Shown here piece after piece: positions 1-10,800 of a stretch of DNA of 23,519 nt. The position numbers and the translations under genes were made by a program. Numbering within the stretch: the stretch's first letter is position 1; each line of letters begins with the position of its first letter. The stretch spans positions 799,039 through 822,557 of the forward strand of contig LSYV01000050.1 of NCBI GenBank assembly GCA_001584585.1, given 5' to 3'. The notes beneath the pieces were generated by a model, which was not told the DNA's origin, did not search any database, and saw only the letters and a program-made list of their open reading frames with translations. The DNA comes from Gonium pectorale. Its lineage: Eukaryota > Chlorophyta > Chlorophyceae > Chlamydomonadales > Volvocaceae.

Positions 1-326
1 AGCAGGACGGGTGGGTGTGGGTGTGAGCGTGTGTTGAAGGTAAGCGGGTTCGGTGGTTGCGGCTTCCCAGGCCGGGGGGATGGGGGGCGCTGCCTGGTGC
101 CGGGATGGCCTGCCCGCGAGGGGGAGGGGGAGGTGCACGGGGAGGGGGAGGGGCGCAGCGAAGGGGGTTGCCCGCAGCCGTGCCGCCAACGGCGTGGGCC
201 TGTGTGGGCAGCGCTGGCGCCACGCTGTCGGCGATCCGCCTCCCCCCCTCACCGCCACCACCCTTTTGAACCCCGTGCGCCCCCCCCCCCAAACACACAT
301 GCATGTCACGCTCTGCCCCCGTCCAG
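1..326 (+). other. Intron of the kinase gene, G-rich and C-rich
   Basis: No conserved reading frame is visible here. The stretch holds a purine tract of repeated GGGGGA units (about 117-160), a run of C residues (about 279-290) and an acceptor ending at 326 (cccgtccag). It reads as intron between an exon left of the window and the exon at 327. Confidence 0.5.
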
Positions 327-1031
327 ATCGCCAACGAGGTGGCGCTGGCGGCCACGATGTCGAGGCCCAACGACGGCCCGGGCGGCCTGCCGGCGGCTGC
401 CACCGCCAGCGGCGACGAGGGCGCGGAGGCGGGCGTGATGGCGTACGTGCTGCGGCGCAGCGGCGGCCACCGGGAGCCGCTGCCCAGCTGGTGGCCGCCA
501 GAGCTGCGGGGGCTGATCAGCCGCTGCTGGGCGCAGGACCCGGCCGACAGGCCGTCCTTCTCCAAGGTGGGAGGGGGGGGCGGGGAATGAGGCGGTAGGG
601 AAGGAGGCGGAGGCCGGCCGGAGGAGGCGGGGTTTCTCAGGCATCCGCCTCTCGCTGTTTCACCGGTTGTTTGCTGGGGGCTCATCACGGCTTTGTCCCC
701 ATATGATGTAATACGGTTGCACGTAGGGGCCGAACAATGTCGCGAGGCCCACGGCCCGCCACCCACGAGCTCCTTCACCCCCACTGCGGTTTGGTGCCCC
801 GTGCCACGACCTCGTTTCCACCTTCTCCCCTGCCCCGCCCCTGCCCTCACTTGCCACTGCACCCACCGCCCTCCCCATTTTCCCCTCCCCTCACGCTCCC
901 CCCTCGCCTCCCTACGCGACCGCGACCAGATCCACGCCGAGCTGCGGCGCATGGCGGCCGACGGGCTGTTGGCCGACATGGACGCACGCGACCCCGCCCG
1001 GGCCAGCGCCTGCGGCTGCACCGTATCGTGA
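327..1031 (+). CDS. C-terminal end of a protein kinase, probably TKL / MAPKKK-like (5' part outside window)
   Basis: Two exons are visible: 327-566 and 930-1031, both in phase 0, with donor AAG|GTGGGA and acceptors ending CAG. The joined product contains the last kinase subdomains: a Leu-Ile-x-x-Cys-Trp-x-x-Asp-Pro-x-x-Arg-Pro-x-Phe signature (motif RCWAQDPADRPSF, coded near 523-558), followed by a helix (IHAELRRMAADG) that closes the kinase fold. The invariant Arg of subdomain XI is present. The Cys-Trp signature is typical of tyrosine-kinase-like and Raf-type kinases. The protein ends 21 residues after this helix with a short Cys-containing tail and TGA at 1029-1031. An acidic/Ala-rich insert separates the start of the first visible exon from the conserved block. 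The ATP-binding and catalytic loops lie outside the window, so activity and substrate cannot be judged. No earlier exon is convincing in 1-326. Confidence 0.8.
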
Positions 1032-1266
1032 GGGGCGCGGAGCCGGCCCCCCCCCCCGATCACCACCAGGGGGCGAGACAGGTGGACCGCTGGGCCCCTC
1101 AGTGGCGAGAGACGAGGCGCATGGGCCAGGCAACGGCTGGCGGCCCGGCTGAGCATTGAAAGGGTTAGCGCTGGGGTGGGGTGGGTGGATGTGCGGGTGC
1201 GAGTTGTTGTGTTGGGGTGCGTGACCTTGCCGCCTGCGTCGGGGCCCGCTGGGTCGGAGCGGAGAC

Positions 1267-1298
1267 CGGTGGGTGGGTGGGTGGGTGGGTGGGTTGGG
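1267..1298 (+). repeat. GGGT microsatellite, potential G-quadruplex
   Basis: Seven or so consecutive GGGT units ending in TTGGGG. At least four G3 tracts separated by one T meet the standard G-quadruplex pattern. It lies about 240 bases past the kinase stop codon. Confidence 0.75.
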
Positions 1299-1749
1299 GT
1301 GTCCACGCTGCGTATTCGTTGCACCATACCATTGCGATGTGCCACGTGGGGTGCGGGCATATGTGCAGCGGGCTGTGGGTGTATGGTGTAGGTGTGCGGG
1401 TGTGGGGAGGGATATGGGGGTATGGCTGCTTCTGTGATGTGTTGGCTGAGAGATCACCGTTGCGGCCCCGTTGCGCGACAGCGCTTGCTGCGTTGATGCT
1501 GGCGCGGGGCGCAGTTTTGTTGTCGGGTGGACGAGCCCCGCGCCGTGTACGGCTGTGCGCCGCGTACGGCCATGTATGTTTACAGTACGACGATGTGAGC
1601 TGTTGTCCTTGGTGGGGGCTACAGGCGCCGCTCGCAGGGCGAAGCAGCGCAGGGAGCAGGGAGTGTGGGCTGCGTGGACTGGCGGCCGCAGCTGCAGTCC
1701 CCGGGCACACGCCGATTGGTTGGTTGGCTGGACCCCTAACGACCCGAGT

Positions 1750-1776
1750 GAGGAGGAGGAGGAGGAGGAGGAGGAG
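1750..1776 (+). repeat. GGA trinucleotide microsatellite
   Basis: An almost pure run of about nine GAG/AGG triplets. It is read as poly-Glu or poly-Ser in flanking open frames, which inflates their length. Confidence 0.8.
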
Positions 1777-1825
1777 AGCGAGACCGCGTGCATGCTCAGC
1801 GCAGCGCAGCACGCACATGCTATTA

Positions 1826-1908
1826 TACCGTAACCCTGGTATTGGTATATGGATATGGTACATGCAAAAACTAATCTAGTACAAGGGTGTACCGTAACCC
1901 TAGTATTG
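1826..1908 (+). repeat. Pair of diverged 19-base direct repeats
   Basis: The 19-base units at 1826-1844 and 1890-1908 (taccgtaaccct-x-gtattg) differ at one position and are 64 bases apart. The DNA between them is AT-richer than its surroundings. Origin unknown; a small duplicated insertion or transposon footprint is possible. Confidence 0.6.
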
Positions 1909-2364
1909 AGTGGGTGGATGGGGGAGGAGCGTTACACATGCTTAGTACAGGGCGTTACAGGCCAGGCGGTCGCGGCGAGGAGCGGCGGCGGCGGGCGGAC
2001 TGCGGGGTTTCCGTGATGGGGGGGGGGGCGTGCGGGTGACCGCGGGGCGGTGCGGACGCAGCGCCTCGGCGCTTGCCCCGTTCGTTTCGGAGGACGTCCC
2101 ACCAGCCGCCTCCCCAGCCGCAACCGCGGGCGCTCTCACGGGCTGTGGGCCGCCGCGCTGCTTCGCTCGGACCGGACCTAACCCTGCCAACCACCAACGG
2201 CAATGCCGTACGGCTTTGTCGATGATGAACGCACGGCACTATTTGATTCGCAGCGGGGCTCGAACGGAGGGCTTTTTGGCCGGCGGCGGTTTCGCAAATC
2301 ACGGGTCATGTCCTCGACGCGCATGTTTTATCAAACGGCTGGCGGCTGTGGGCGGCGGTTACGG

Positions 2365-2853
2365 TTAAGTTGTCGTCCTGCAAATAACCCCGCGCAGCTT
2401 AAGTAGCCGTACTCGAATCTTCTCGTACATGTACGGTAGCTCCATTGTCCATTCTCCGTGTACCGGGCGGAGCTGGTCTGGCGGTGGCGGCCGTTGGCAT
2501 CGCTGGCGCTCCGCTCCCTTTTTTGTACGGCGGCGCTGTCCGCCCGGGTCGGCTGTGTCTGGGGGGGCCTGCCACGTGTATTTCTTGTCTACGTCGGTGC
2601 TGTACCAGGGGGCCGCGTCGGGCCGCCACACTCGCCGATTGTGCTCCTCGCTGTGCCCCAGTCCCAACCCCCCCTGGGATATGCCCCGCCACTGGTCGGG
2701 TGTAAGGCCGGAGCTGTCGGGCCGGTGGACCGTGCGGCCCGGCGGCGATGCAACCCCGGTCCACGCGCTGCCTCGCTGGCGCCCCCGGGCCTTGCTTTGA
2801 AGCCCCGCGGGCTGGACCAGCGCATCTGCGATCCCGAGCGCCCGCTGCCGCAC
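2365..2853 (-). other. Unassigned open frame with protein-like composition
   Basis: This minus-strand frame has no ATG near its 5' end; the first possible start is GTG at 2853. Its central part, roughly 2430-2700, is less low-complexity than other frames in this gene-poor region. It is rich in Trp, Tyr, Asp, Glu and Lys (for example the stretch WYSTDVDKKYTW) and ends in a basic segment and TAA. I do not recognise a domain. It could be a decayed transposon fragment, an exon of an unannotated gene or chance. Splice context and codon use do not settle it. Confidence 0.15.
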
Positions 2854-5477
2854 TGCTTTCGTGCTGCTGCCCCTCGTTGGCGCAGCAGTTTAGTAGCATT
2901 GGACGGCACGGGGGCAGGGCGGCAGGGGGTCCTTCCCGCTGCGCCCGGCGGTTGACCAGTCGCACGCAAGAACGACTCTCACGCTGTAATGTATATGTGG
3001 TCGTGCGTGTGTGTGGGGGGCACGGGCGTGTGTGGGCACGGGTGCGCGGCCGCGGAGGCCCGGTCATGGTGGTGGACGGGCCAATCCAGGACCGTGAGGT
3101 TGGGCACGGCTCAATATGCGGTGCGGGGCGGAGGCCCCCCCCATCACCCCGTGAGCGCTGCAGCAGGCTGAGGGCCTTCGCTCCGCAGGCTGCCGCATAT
3201 CCTCCCAGGTCCGAGCAGAAGTGGACTAATTGGGCCTGGGTCCGCACTCAGCTGCGCCAAGCCGGGCGTTACCCCGACCCAGCCTGCATGGGCACGGGCA
3301 CGGGCGGGCTCGCTCGCACGCCGCAGGTCTGCTGGGCGCTCCACATGCAGATCGTACGGGTTTCCTTGTGCGTACGGCGACAGCACCCCAGCACTCTCAG
3401 TCCTTGCATTGAGCCCGATGCCAATGCGTCCGCGTGCTGTATGATGCGTACGGCGCCTGTGCCCGGGCGCTTCGCGGCACAAGGGCCAGCGTGCACAGCG
3501 GCAGCAGGGCTTGGGCGCAGCAGCGGGCGCAGGCGGGTATGTCCAGGCGCCCAGGGGCGGGCTGGGCAGGCATGCAGGCAGCCGCCAGGGACGTTGGCGG
3601 CGGCACCTCCCGTGACCATTGGCCACACTGTAAGACGAGCTGCAGCCAGATGACGTCCTGGCGCTTATACCATTGGTGCGGCTCCCCCATTGCAGTGTTT
3701 CCTTTTTATACCGCACCGATCTGCGCGTGTGTGTGCGTGTTGGGCGCATGCACCGGCCCCAACGGAGGTGGGGCACCCCTGCTCGTTTGCATCGCTCGCC
3801 TGCCATGTCTTGTAGCCCCGCCCGCCCTACTGGACACGTCGCGCCTTTGCGTGAGCACGGCCGCAGAGGTGTCAGATGTGGCTCCCTAATCGCAGTCTTC
3901 ACGCTCCACAAACATCCGCCCGACCCTCAGCCCCGTTCGAGCCTATCCAGATTACCGACAGACTGGCACACGCACAGGCGGTCTCGTGGCGCCAGGGACG
4001 AGGGCAACGATTGGGTCGCCGCCCTCACCTGGCCCTCAGCGTTTCCCTGCCCCTTGACCTGGCCCCCGGCTCTCCTAGGAAACCATTGATTGCCGGGGGC
4101 GGTGTGTGTGGCACGGGGGGGCGGCACCTGCTGGCCCCTGGGTTGCGAGGCCGGGCGCACAGCTGGCGGAGGGTGAGGCCTGCCCCTCGTAATGTAACAA
4201 GACGGGCAAGACATTGTGTAAACCGCAGTTTTGGGGCACCAGCCACGTGTACAAGAGGGTACAAGCCGAGCGAGGGGCAAGCGTCACCAGCCCGCATACA
4301 CAACTATCTTAATGGTATCACCACAGGCTCAAGGGCTGCGCAAGCAGCAGCGAGGTGCGTGTGTTATGTATGCGTTACGGTATGCTCAAAACAGTTCTAT
4401 ACAAGACAAAACAACCTAGCCGGCAGCCCATGAGCCCGACCCAGCGAAGTGACCCTCTAAGTACTTAACGCTGGGGCGCTGGGCACTGGGGCGCTGGGTT
4501 AGATATAGGTAGCTGCGCTGCGCTGGGCTGACCTCCAGACAGCGTGGCCGGCAGTGCGGAGATCGCGGACGCTCGCAACGCCATGCGCACACACCTGCGG
4601 GCGGGGAGCGCCTCAGCGAGGCGCGTGTGTGTATGCGTGCGATGGCGCCACTTGGGCCAACCTGGCGTGTAGGGTTTGGAGAGAGCACGAACGCAACGAC
4701 ATCACTGGCCCTTGGGTCGCCAGGATTAATTGCGCAGACAAGAAAGGTTGTAAGGAAGCGGTGCTCTCTCGCGCGCAAGGAGGCGAGGGAGAGAGCCTGA
4801 TGACCGAGGACGACCGGGGCTGTAATATTCTGCTACCGGGACCCCTACGAGCCCCGCAGTCGCATTCCACCCAACGGCGTCACCTGAGCCGCGTGACACC
4901 AGCTTAGGTGAGCATTCGCAAGGTCCCCAGCGTATGGCGCGCGCGAAAGAGTTCGTTTGTGACGGTCGCATCCTCCTCGCCACCAATATAAAGAGCAGCA
5001 GAGGATGGCCAGGGGCGGCGGCGAGGCGCGAGAGTCGCTGACCCAGGGTCGGCTCGTTGGGGGAAAGGGGCAACCAGGTGTTCTCACCAGAGCACTGACA
5101 AGGGCGTGCCTTTTAATGACGTGCATGCGGTGCTAGACTAGAAAGCAGCCACAGGGTACGTCACTGTACAACCCTTTTGGCCGAGCAGAGGCTGCTTCAG
5201 CCGTGTCGGACGCCCGCAATGTCGTTAGTCCTGGAGAGGGCTAGGACGGGAAGCAGGATGGGCAGGATTGAGTCCCTCCTTCTAGGCCGTCGTTTGGACC
5301 GTTAGAACACACGCAGAAGGCAAGCAAAGCTCGCCTGGCCACTGACGTTCTTGCAAGCGTGAAGCTAACGTGGAGTGCGCTCCACTGTTCACACAGGCGC
5401 TTTTCCTCATCGGGGCAGCTTGTGCTGCCCCTCAAGAGCTGGGCATACTGTCCTTATCAGCCAGCATCCTCAAATAG
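2854..5477. other. Intergenic region with no recognisable gene
   Basis: About 2.6 kb in which I find no conserved domain, no credible exon chain and no tRNA. Candidate TGTAA signals occur on the + strand near 2986, 3630, 4194, 4749 and 4822. There are TATA-like strings (tttttatac near 3703; caatataaag at 4984-4993) and short GT-rich tracts. A 13-base direct repeat (ctggggcgctggg) lies at 4471-4483 and 4486-4498. Open frames over 100 residues exist on both strands but are dominated by Arg, Pro and Ala and overlap one another. Confidence 0.5.
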
Positions 5478-5979
5478 TGAAACGTTCAGCTCACACCGCG
5501 GCGGAGTCCCAGCTTGACCCGGGCAGCCTTTCTGACTCTGCGGCAGCCTAGGTTAGGCCCCTTGCTGTTAACAGCTTTCGGGTGTTCAGGATTCTTGCGG
5601 TCTTCCGAAGAAGTCTGTGCAAGGTATGTCCCTGGGGACAGGCTTGGGGGAGGAGATCGTTGTGCCGGGATGCCGGGGGCTAACCTGGCCAGCTGGTTGT
5701 CAGGCTGTAATGAAGGTTCCTGCTGGATGGCTACAGTCATGCTTGTGGCTACCTATCGGGACGTGCCCTGAACGCGCGCTTGCTCGTTCCGCGCTTCCCC
5801 CAGGGTCGACTTCCGAGGGGACAAACTTTGACCTGCCATTCCTGATTGCTTGTGGCAGCAGCAGCCGTGATCGGGTCCGGTCGTCCAGAGCTTTGGGGCG
5901 ACGATCCCACGGGCCGTCCTCCGCCTAGAGACCGGCTTTCCCGATAAGCTTCCTTCTTAGAAAATTGAAGGCCACAACG
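5478..5979 (+). other. Probable NOT1 5' leader with a candidate 5'-UTR intron
   Basis: A strong donor (GCAAG|GTATGT) lies at 5623/5624 and a pyrimidine-rich acceptor (cttccttcttag) ends at 5960, giving a possible intron 5624-5960. Splicing it joins the upstream sequence in frame with the ATG at 5980. The upstream frame has a stop at 5478-5480 and no ATG after it, so translation would still begin at 5980. Without splicing there is an in-frame TAG at 5926-5928. No similarity to the N-terminus of NOT1 proteins is visible here. TAG acceptors are less common than CAG in these genes, so the intron is a hypothesis. Confidence 0.4.
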
Positions 5980-7896
5980 ATGGCCGCGACGGGGGTTGGG
6001 GGCACAGGAGCGCCCAGCTTCTTGGCCGGGCATGAGAACAGTCTTGCGGGGCTCATGCAGGAGCTCGGTTATGGAGTAACAGCGGACGACGCGTGCTTTA
6101 AGGCGCTGATGCGCCACCTGCCAGAGCCCCCCTCGGAGCAGGTGGTCGCGGACGTGCTCCTGCTTATGGCACGTACCCACACCGGCCTGAAGGAGCCCCA
6201 GCCCGGCCTGCAGTCGGCCGTTTGGGTGGCGCTGGGCCTGGGCGCTCCTGCACCAGAGGCCTCGTCATTGCAGTCCTGGAACTGGGCGCTGGTGGTGGAC
6301 TGCCTCAAGTCCATACCCCCAGGCCAGCCCAACAGGCTCAGCTGGGTCAAGGTGGCGGAGTGCCTGGACAGCGAGCGCGCGATGCTACCTGACAGCGCCG
6401 CGTTTGCCCTGCTGGCCTCGGCGTTCCGGCGCGGCGCGGGCGAGCAGCTGCCTGTGGGGGCGCTGACCGGACGCATGTGGAAGAACCCCACATGCCAGCT
6501 GGCTATGCTCAAGCTGGCGGCGGCGGCTCCTCCTGATGTGTTTAGCTTCGAGGGCTCGAAGCGGCTCGTGACGCCGCTGGAGGGCATGAATGTTGCGGCG
6601 CTGAGCCCCAATCGCGCCTGGGCGTCGGTGGACCTCTTGCAGGTGGGAGCGGGTGAAGGTTTTCCTGCGCACATGCTGTGGGGCAGGTGCACGGCAAATA
6701 CACATTCATTGCATGAACGATGGCGCCTCATAAGCTGCTGCCGGCGTCGAATTGCAATACCGTGAAGCTTGCGGGACGCGATGGGCCAAGCATTACAGCC
6801 CATGTCACCCAGGATGACGAACTTGAAATTGACAATGGGGAACGGACTGTGGACCTCGGCCCCTAGACAACACGTTTACGCAGGGCGGCAAGCTCTCACG
6901 TTCGCTCCACTGTCACCCTTCCGCTTTAGGACACGTGCCGCTGTCTTCCATCGCGTCGTGTAGTCCGGCCTTAAGCTGGCGGCGCCTTGCTTTCCTTCGC
7001 TTGCACGCAGGCGCTGTGCATGCTCATGGAGGGCGCTGCGCTGGTAGGCCCTGCGCGAGACGTGCTGCAGTACCCCGCCGCCACGTGTCCCGACCTGCTG
7101 CTCATCACCATCTCGGAGACGCGCACCACCTGGAACCTGCTCCAGCGGGACGTCTTTGCGGCACTGCTGCCGCCTCATGTGGCCATGGCGGCGCAGCCGC
7201 CGCCCGGCGCTGAGCGCGGCAAAGCGCGCAGCCGAGAGCTGCTGGCGCGCGTCTGGTCCGCTGCGCCGCCCGAGGTGCTGCTGGACCTGCTCATCGAGCT
7301 GTACGCGCAGGACCCCACCGCGATGACGCCGCGCATCGCCAAAGTTTGCGTGGAGCTGGGCGTGCTGCCGCAGGTGCGCGGGGTTGTCGAGCTGGCTCGT
7401 GACCAAGCGATTGGATTGTTCGGAGGCCTTATTCAGCGAGCAGCGCAAGGTTGAGGGCAGCACAAATGCAACCTTACGGTGGGTGGTTGTGTGCGATCCT
7501 TGCAATCGTGGTCTCTGTCTGTAGCATAAGCGCCTCTCAATCCCTGATATACTTCTGGCGATGCGGCAGGTGCTGATGGCGACCCCCGCGCCCTTCGCGC
7601 TGGACCTGGCGGCCTTTGCGGGCGGCGCCGGCATGCTCAACCTGGAGGCCTGGCTGGCGGACTACTGCCAGCGGGACTCTATGACGGGCATCCCCGCCAT
7701 ACTGCGGTACGTGACGGAGAAGACAGCCGACCCAGCGGCGGTTGCGGCGGCGGCCGCTGAGAATGGCGCAGCGCCGCCGCCCCCTAACGACGCGCGGCGC
7801 GGCGTGCCGCTGAGCGCGGAGGCGGCCCGCGCGTTCCTCAAGGTGCTGCAAGGGTCCTCGCAGGGGCTGCCGGCGGAGATGGTGCGGGAGCTGCAG
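5980..7896 (+). other. NOT1 N-terminal HEAT region (exons 1-3, residues ~1-451)
   Basis: The block opens with [12 protein letters not shown] and RTHTGL, matching human CNOT1 from about residue 215, and continues with the W-N-x-x-x-L-V-D and VWKN/MWKN-type segments found in plant and animal NOT1. Exon 3 carries [10 protein letters not shown], matching the PFAFVIDLAALA helix of the human protein. This region binds NOT10/NOT11 in animals. The first ~215 residues of the animal region have no counterpart in the window. Confidence 0.85.
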
Positions 7897-10800
7897 GTGC
7901 GTAAAGCGGTGGTGTTGCGGAATGGGCAACCGCATGTGTGGCGCATGGAAGCATGTCCACGGGATGCCAAGTGCGCACTGCGCTGTGCCCTCACCACGAA
8001 CATGTTTCAGGACGCCGTCGCTAAACATTGATGCATTTGGTTCTTTGCAGGGCTTCCAAACTGCCGTGGCGAAGCAGTACCCTTCGCTGGCGTCCCTCAT
8101 CACCCCCCTCCAAGCCCCTGACACGTTCCCGAGTGACGTGGAGGAGGAGGCCAACGGCTACTTTCAGGTGCGAATCTCATCCCTAAATTCCTGTTTTCTG
8201 CAGCGCACTACAGCAGCACTTCAATCATCTGCTTGAAGCACAGAGCCATCCATATGTGTGCGACTCCCAATGGACAAGCGCAACGCTGTAGCTGCTTCGT
8301 CCCCTGCTTTCCCTTCAGGCTATCTACAACGAGTCTCGCCCCATTGAGGAGATCATTGGCCGTATGCAAGCATACAAGGCCTCGCCCAACCCCCGCGACC
8401 AGGTGCGCGGGCGGCGGACCTGCAGCCTGTCCTGTGCCCTTCACGCTAAGTGGAAGAGGGCTCTGAAGTCCTGCCTAGCCGTGTTGAACTGCTTCAACCG
8501 CTCCACTTATTATGCCTATTGGCGTTTCCTTCGCAGGAAGTGTTTGCTTGCATGATCCACAACCTGTTCGACGAGTACCGCTTTTTCTCGCGCTACCCGG
8601 ACCGCGAGTTGCTGATCACGTCGGCGCTCTTCGGAGGGATCATCAAGAACAACTTGGTCAGCAGCATCACGCTGGGCATGGCGCTGCGCTACGTGCTGGA
8701 GGCACTTCGGAACCGGGCGCCCTCCAAGATGTTCACCTTCGGCTTGGAGGTGGGCGACGTCACGTGGACCCGAGCGCCTGGCACGTGCAAACCGAATTTC
8801 CATGTACTGAATGTCCGCGGCACGACAGTGTCAAGCTAATTGTATGTCACTGCTGTGGTCCCGCGCAGGCTCTGCGGCACTTCGTGCACATGGTGGGCCC
8901 CTGGCCCCAGTTCACCGCCGCGGTGCTGGCCACGCCGCAGCTGCGCGAGGTCGACCCGGAGCTGTACGCCCGCGTTGAGCAGGTGGCGCAGCAGGCGGCC
9001 GCGGGCGGGGCGGTGCCCGTGGGCTCCACACCGGGGCCCATGGCAGCGTCCAACTCGCCGGCCGAACACGCGCGGCCGCAAGCGCCGCCACAGGAGCAGC
9101 AGCAGCAGCAACAGGCGAGTGCGAGCGGTGCGGCGGCCAATGCGGGGCCCGCCGCACAGGGCTCGTCGCGGTTCCTCCAGAACCTGCAGCCCGCCAACGC
9201 TGCCGGTACGGCTGGTCCGGGACCAGAGCCGCCAAGCGCTCCTGGGGCCATCGCCTCAGCGCGCGGCGGCAAGGATGTCGGGACGTCGGGCCGCGGCGGC
9301 GGTGCGGAGGCTGCCGGGAGCAGCACAGCACAGACTGGCGGGAAGGCTGGGGCTCGCGATGTAGCAGCGTCGGGTGCAGGGCCGGCGGTGGCTGCTGCGT
9401 CGGGTGGGCAGGGCGCCCAGCTCAGCAACACGAGTCTCTCGGTCGAGGGTGAGTTGCTGCTGTCTGGGGCACGTAACAAGGCCCATATGCATGGGTAAAC
9501 ACGTCGGGAGGACGCTACGAAGTGTCCTATTAATGCAATGGTTTACGTGCTTTCTGGTACTTCCAGCGTAGGGTTCGAATATTCGTAGCCGTAGCCTATG
9601 GACAAAAGGCCTAGCTGTCCAAGGGCGTTACCCAAAGTTCTGAACGTGCGCTTGGGTCACAAGAGGCCACCATATGTAGGGATCCCCCCTGACAATCCTG
9701 ACAAGTGATGCCTTCGACCTGGGTGCAGGCGAGAGCGACGGCGTGGCCATGAACGTGGCGGCCCAGGTGGCGGCTGGCGCCCTGACGGCGCCCAACGGGC
9801 CGTCGCTGGCTGCGCTGGTGAACACGGAGAGCCTGGAGAGCGCTGCGGATAAGTACCGCGACTTCAAGGAGCCGCCCGAGGCGGTTGCCGACAAGTGAGT
9901 GCTGTACGGACCTTGGGGGGGGGGGAGCTGCGTGCAATGCAAGTTTGCACGCGTCAGGGCGAGAGAAAGGAATGGAATTAGAAATGACTGTTAGGGGTCA
10001 TTGCGGCGCGCATCTAAACTCACCGCTTGGATGCAGCCTGGTGTGAGTTGCGGCCCTGGCTCTTCGCCCGCGAGGGTGCTACTTTGTCATGAACAACATC
10101 ACGAAGGACAATGTGGAGTCGCGCAGCGTGGAGATCCGCGACCGTGTGTTGCCCGACTACCTGCCCTGGTTCGCGAACTACCTGGTGGTCAAGCGCGCGG
10201 CGCAGGTGGGCAACGGGCCGCCGTCTGAAGCCTTGCGGTTGTGACTGGCGAATGGGCCCGGCACGGTGCTAAAGCAACATTTGGACTTGCAAATCAGCGC
10301 GCGGGGCCTGCGGCATGAGTTCTCACACCTGACCATCCCCTTTGCAGGAGGCCAACTTCCACACACTCTATGTGTCGTTGCTGGACCTGTTCAACGACCG
10401 GGAGCTGTATCGGCTGATGGTCAAGACGACCATGTACTACGTCAAGGTGAGGAGAGGGAGATGAGGGAGGGGAGGGGAAAGCATAGGGAAGCCGGGGATG
10501 GAGGTCGTCCCCGAGAGGCCTTTGGCCATTGCTCAACGGCTCTGGCCGCTTGCGACCGCTGGGCCGGGTTGGGGCGTGCGGTTGGGGGTGCGCTTGCTTT
10601 TCATCTCCCGTCGGCCCTGCTTGCCCTTACCCATTGCTCCTGCCTCTCGGGCGCGACGTGCTCCCGTATTCCGTGATTGCCCTCTCGCCCGATGCGTTCA
10701 TTACTATATACCCGTCTGGCCCTCCTTAGGTGCTTCTCTACTCGGAGCGCATCCTGAAGGAGAGCAACGACCGCGCGCTGCTGAAGAACCTGGGCACCTG

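Larger units (their letters stand above)
1032..2364. other. Kinase 3' flank and intergenic DNA, low complexity
   Basis: No recognisable gene. The stretch begins with an 11-C run (1047-1057), then has G/T-rich DNA with a GGGT microsatellite, a GGA microsatellite and a diverged direct repeat listed separately, and an 11-G run (2018-2028). Long open frames on both strands here translate to low-complexity Ser/Pro/Thr/His or Gly/Trp/Val strings that follow the base composition. The first TGTAA poly(A) signal downstream of the kinase stop on the + strand is at 2701-2705, so the 3' UTR could be long. Two TTACA sites (1932-1936, 1954-1958) would suit a minus-strand transcript, but no gene is evident for them. 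Confidence 0.5.

Noticed and set aside
912..1793. Long minus-strand open frame of about 293 codons
   Set aside because: Its Ser, Pro, Thr and His strings come from the GGA and GGGT microsatellites read on the reverse strand, and it overlaps the kinase exon.
1181..1879. Plus-strand open frame of 232 codons rich in Gly, Trp and Val
   Set aside because: Composition follows the GGGT repeat; there is no domain and no splice context.
2222..2228. Box C-like sequence (atgatga) as a possible C/D snoRNA
   Set aside because: No CTGA box D or terminal stem at a suitable distance downstream.
2399..3911. Several overlapping open frames of 250-300 codons on both strands
   Set aside because: Dominated by Arg, Pro, Ala and Gly, mutually overlapping and without recognisable motifs, as expected by chance in GC-rich DNA.
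1825..4382. Inverted 10-base match (ataccgtaac at 1825-1834 and its complement at 4373-4382) as possible terminal repeats of a 2.5 kb element
   Set aside because: Similarity stops at 10 bases, no target duplication is seen, and a match this short is expected by chance between two regions of this size.
9571..9590. tRNA B-box-like string (ggttcgaat) and a cgaatattcg palindrome in NOT1 intron 7
   Set aside because: No A box, acceptor stem or cloverleaf could be built around it.
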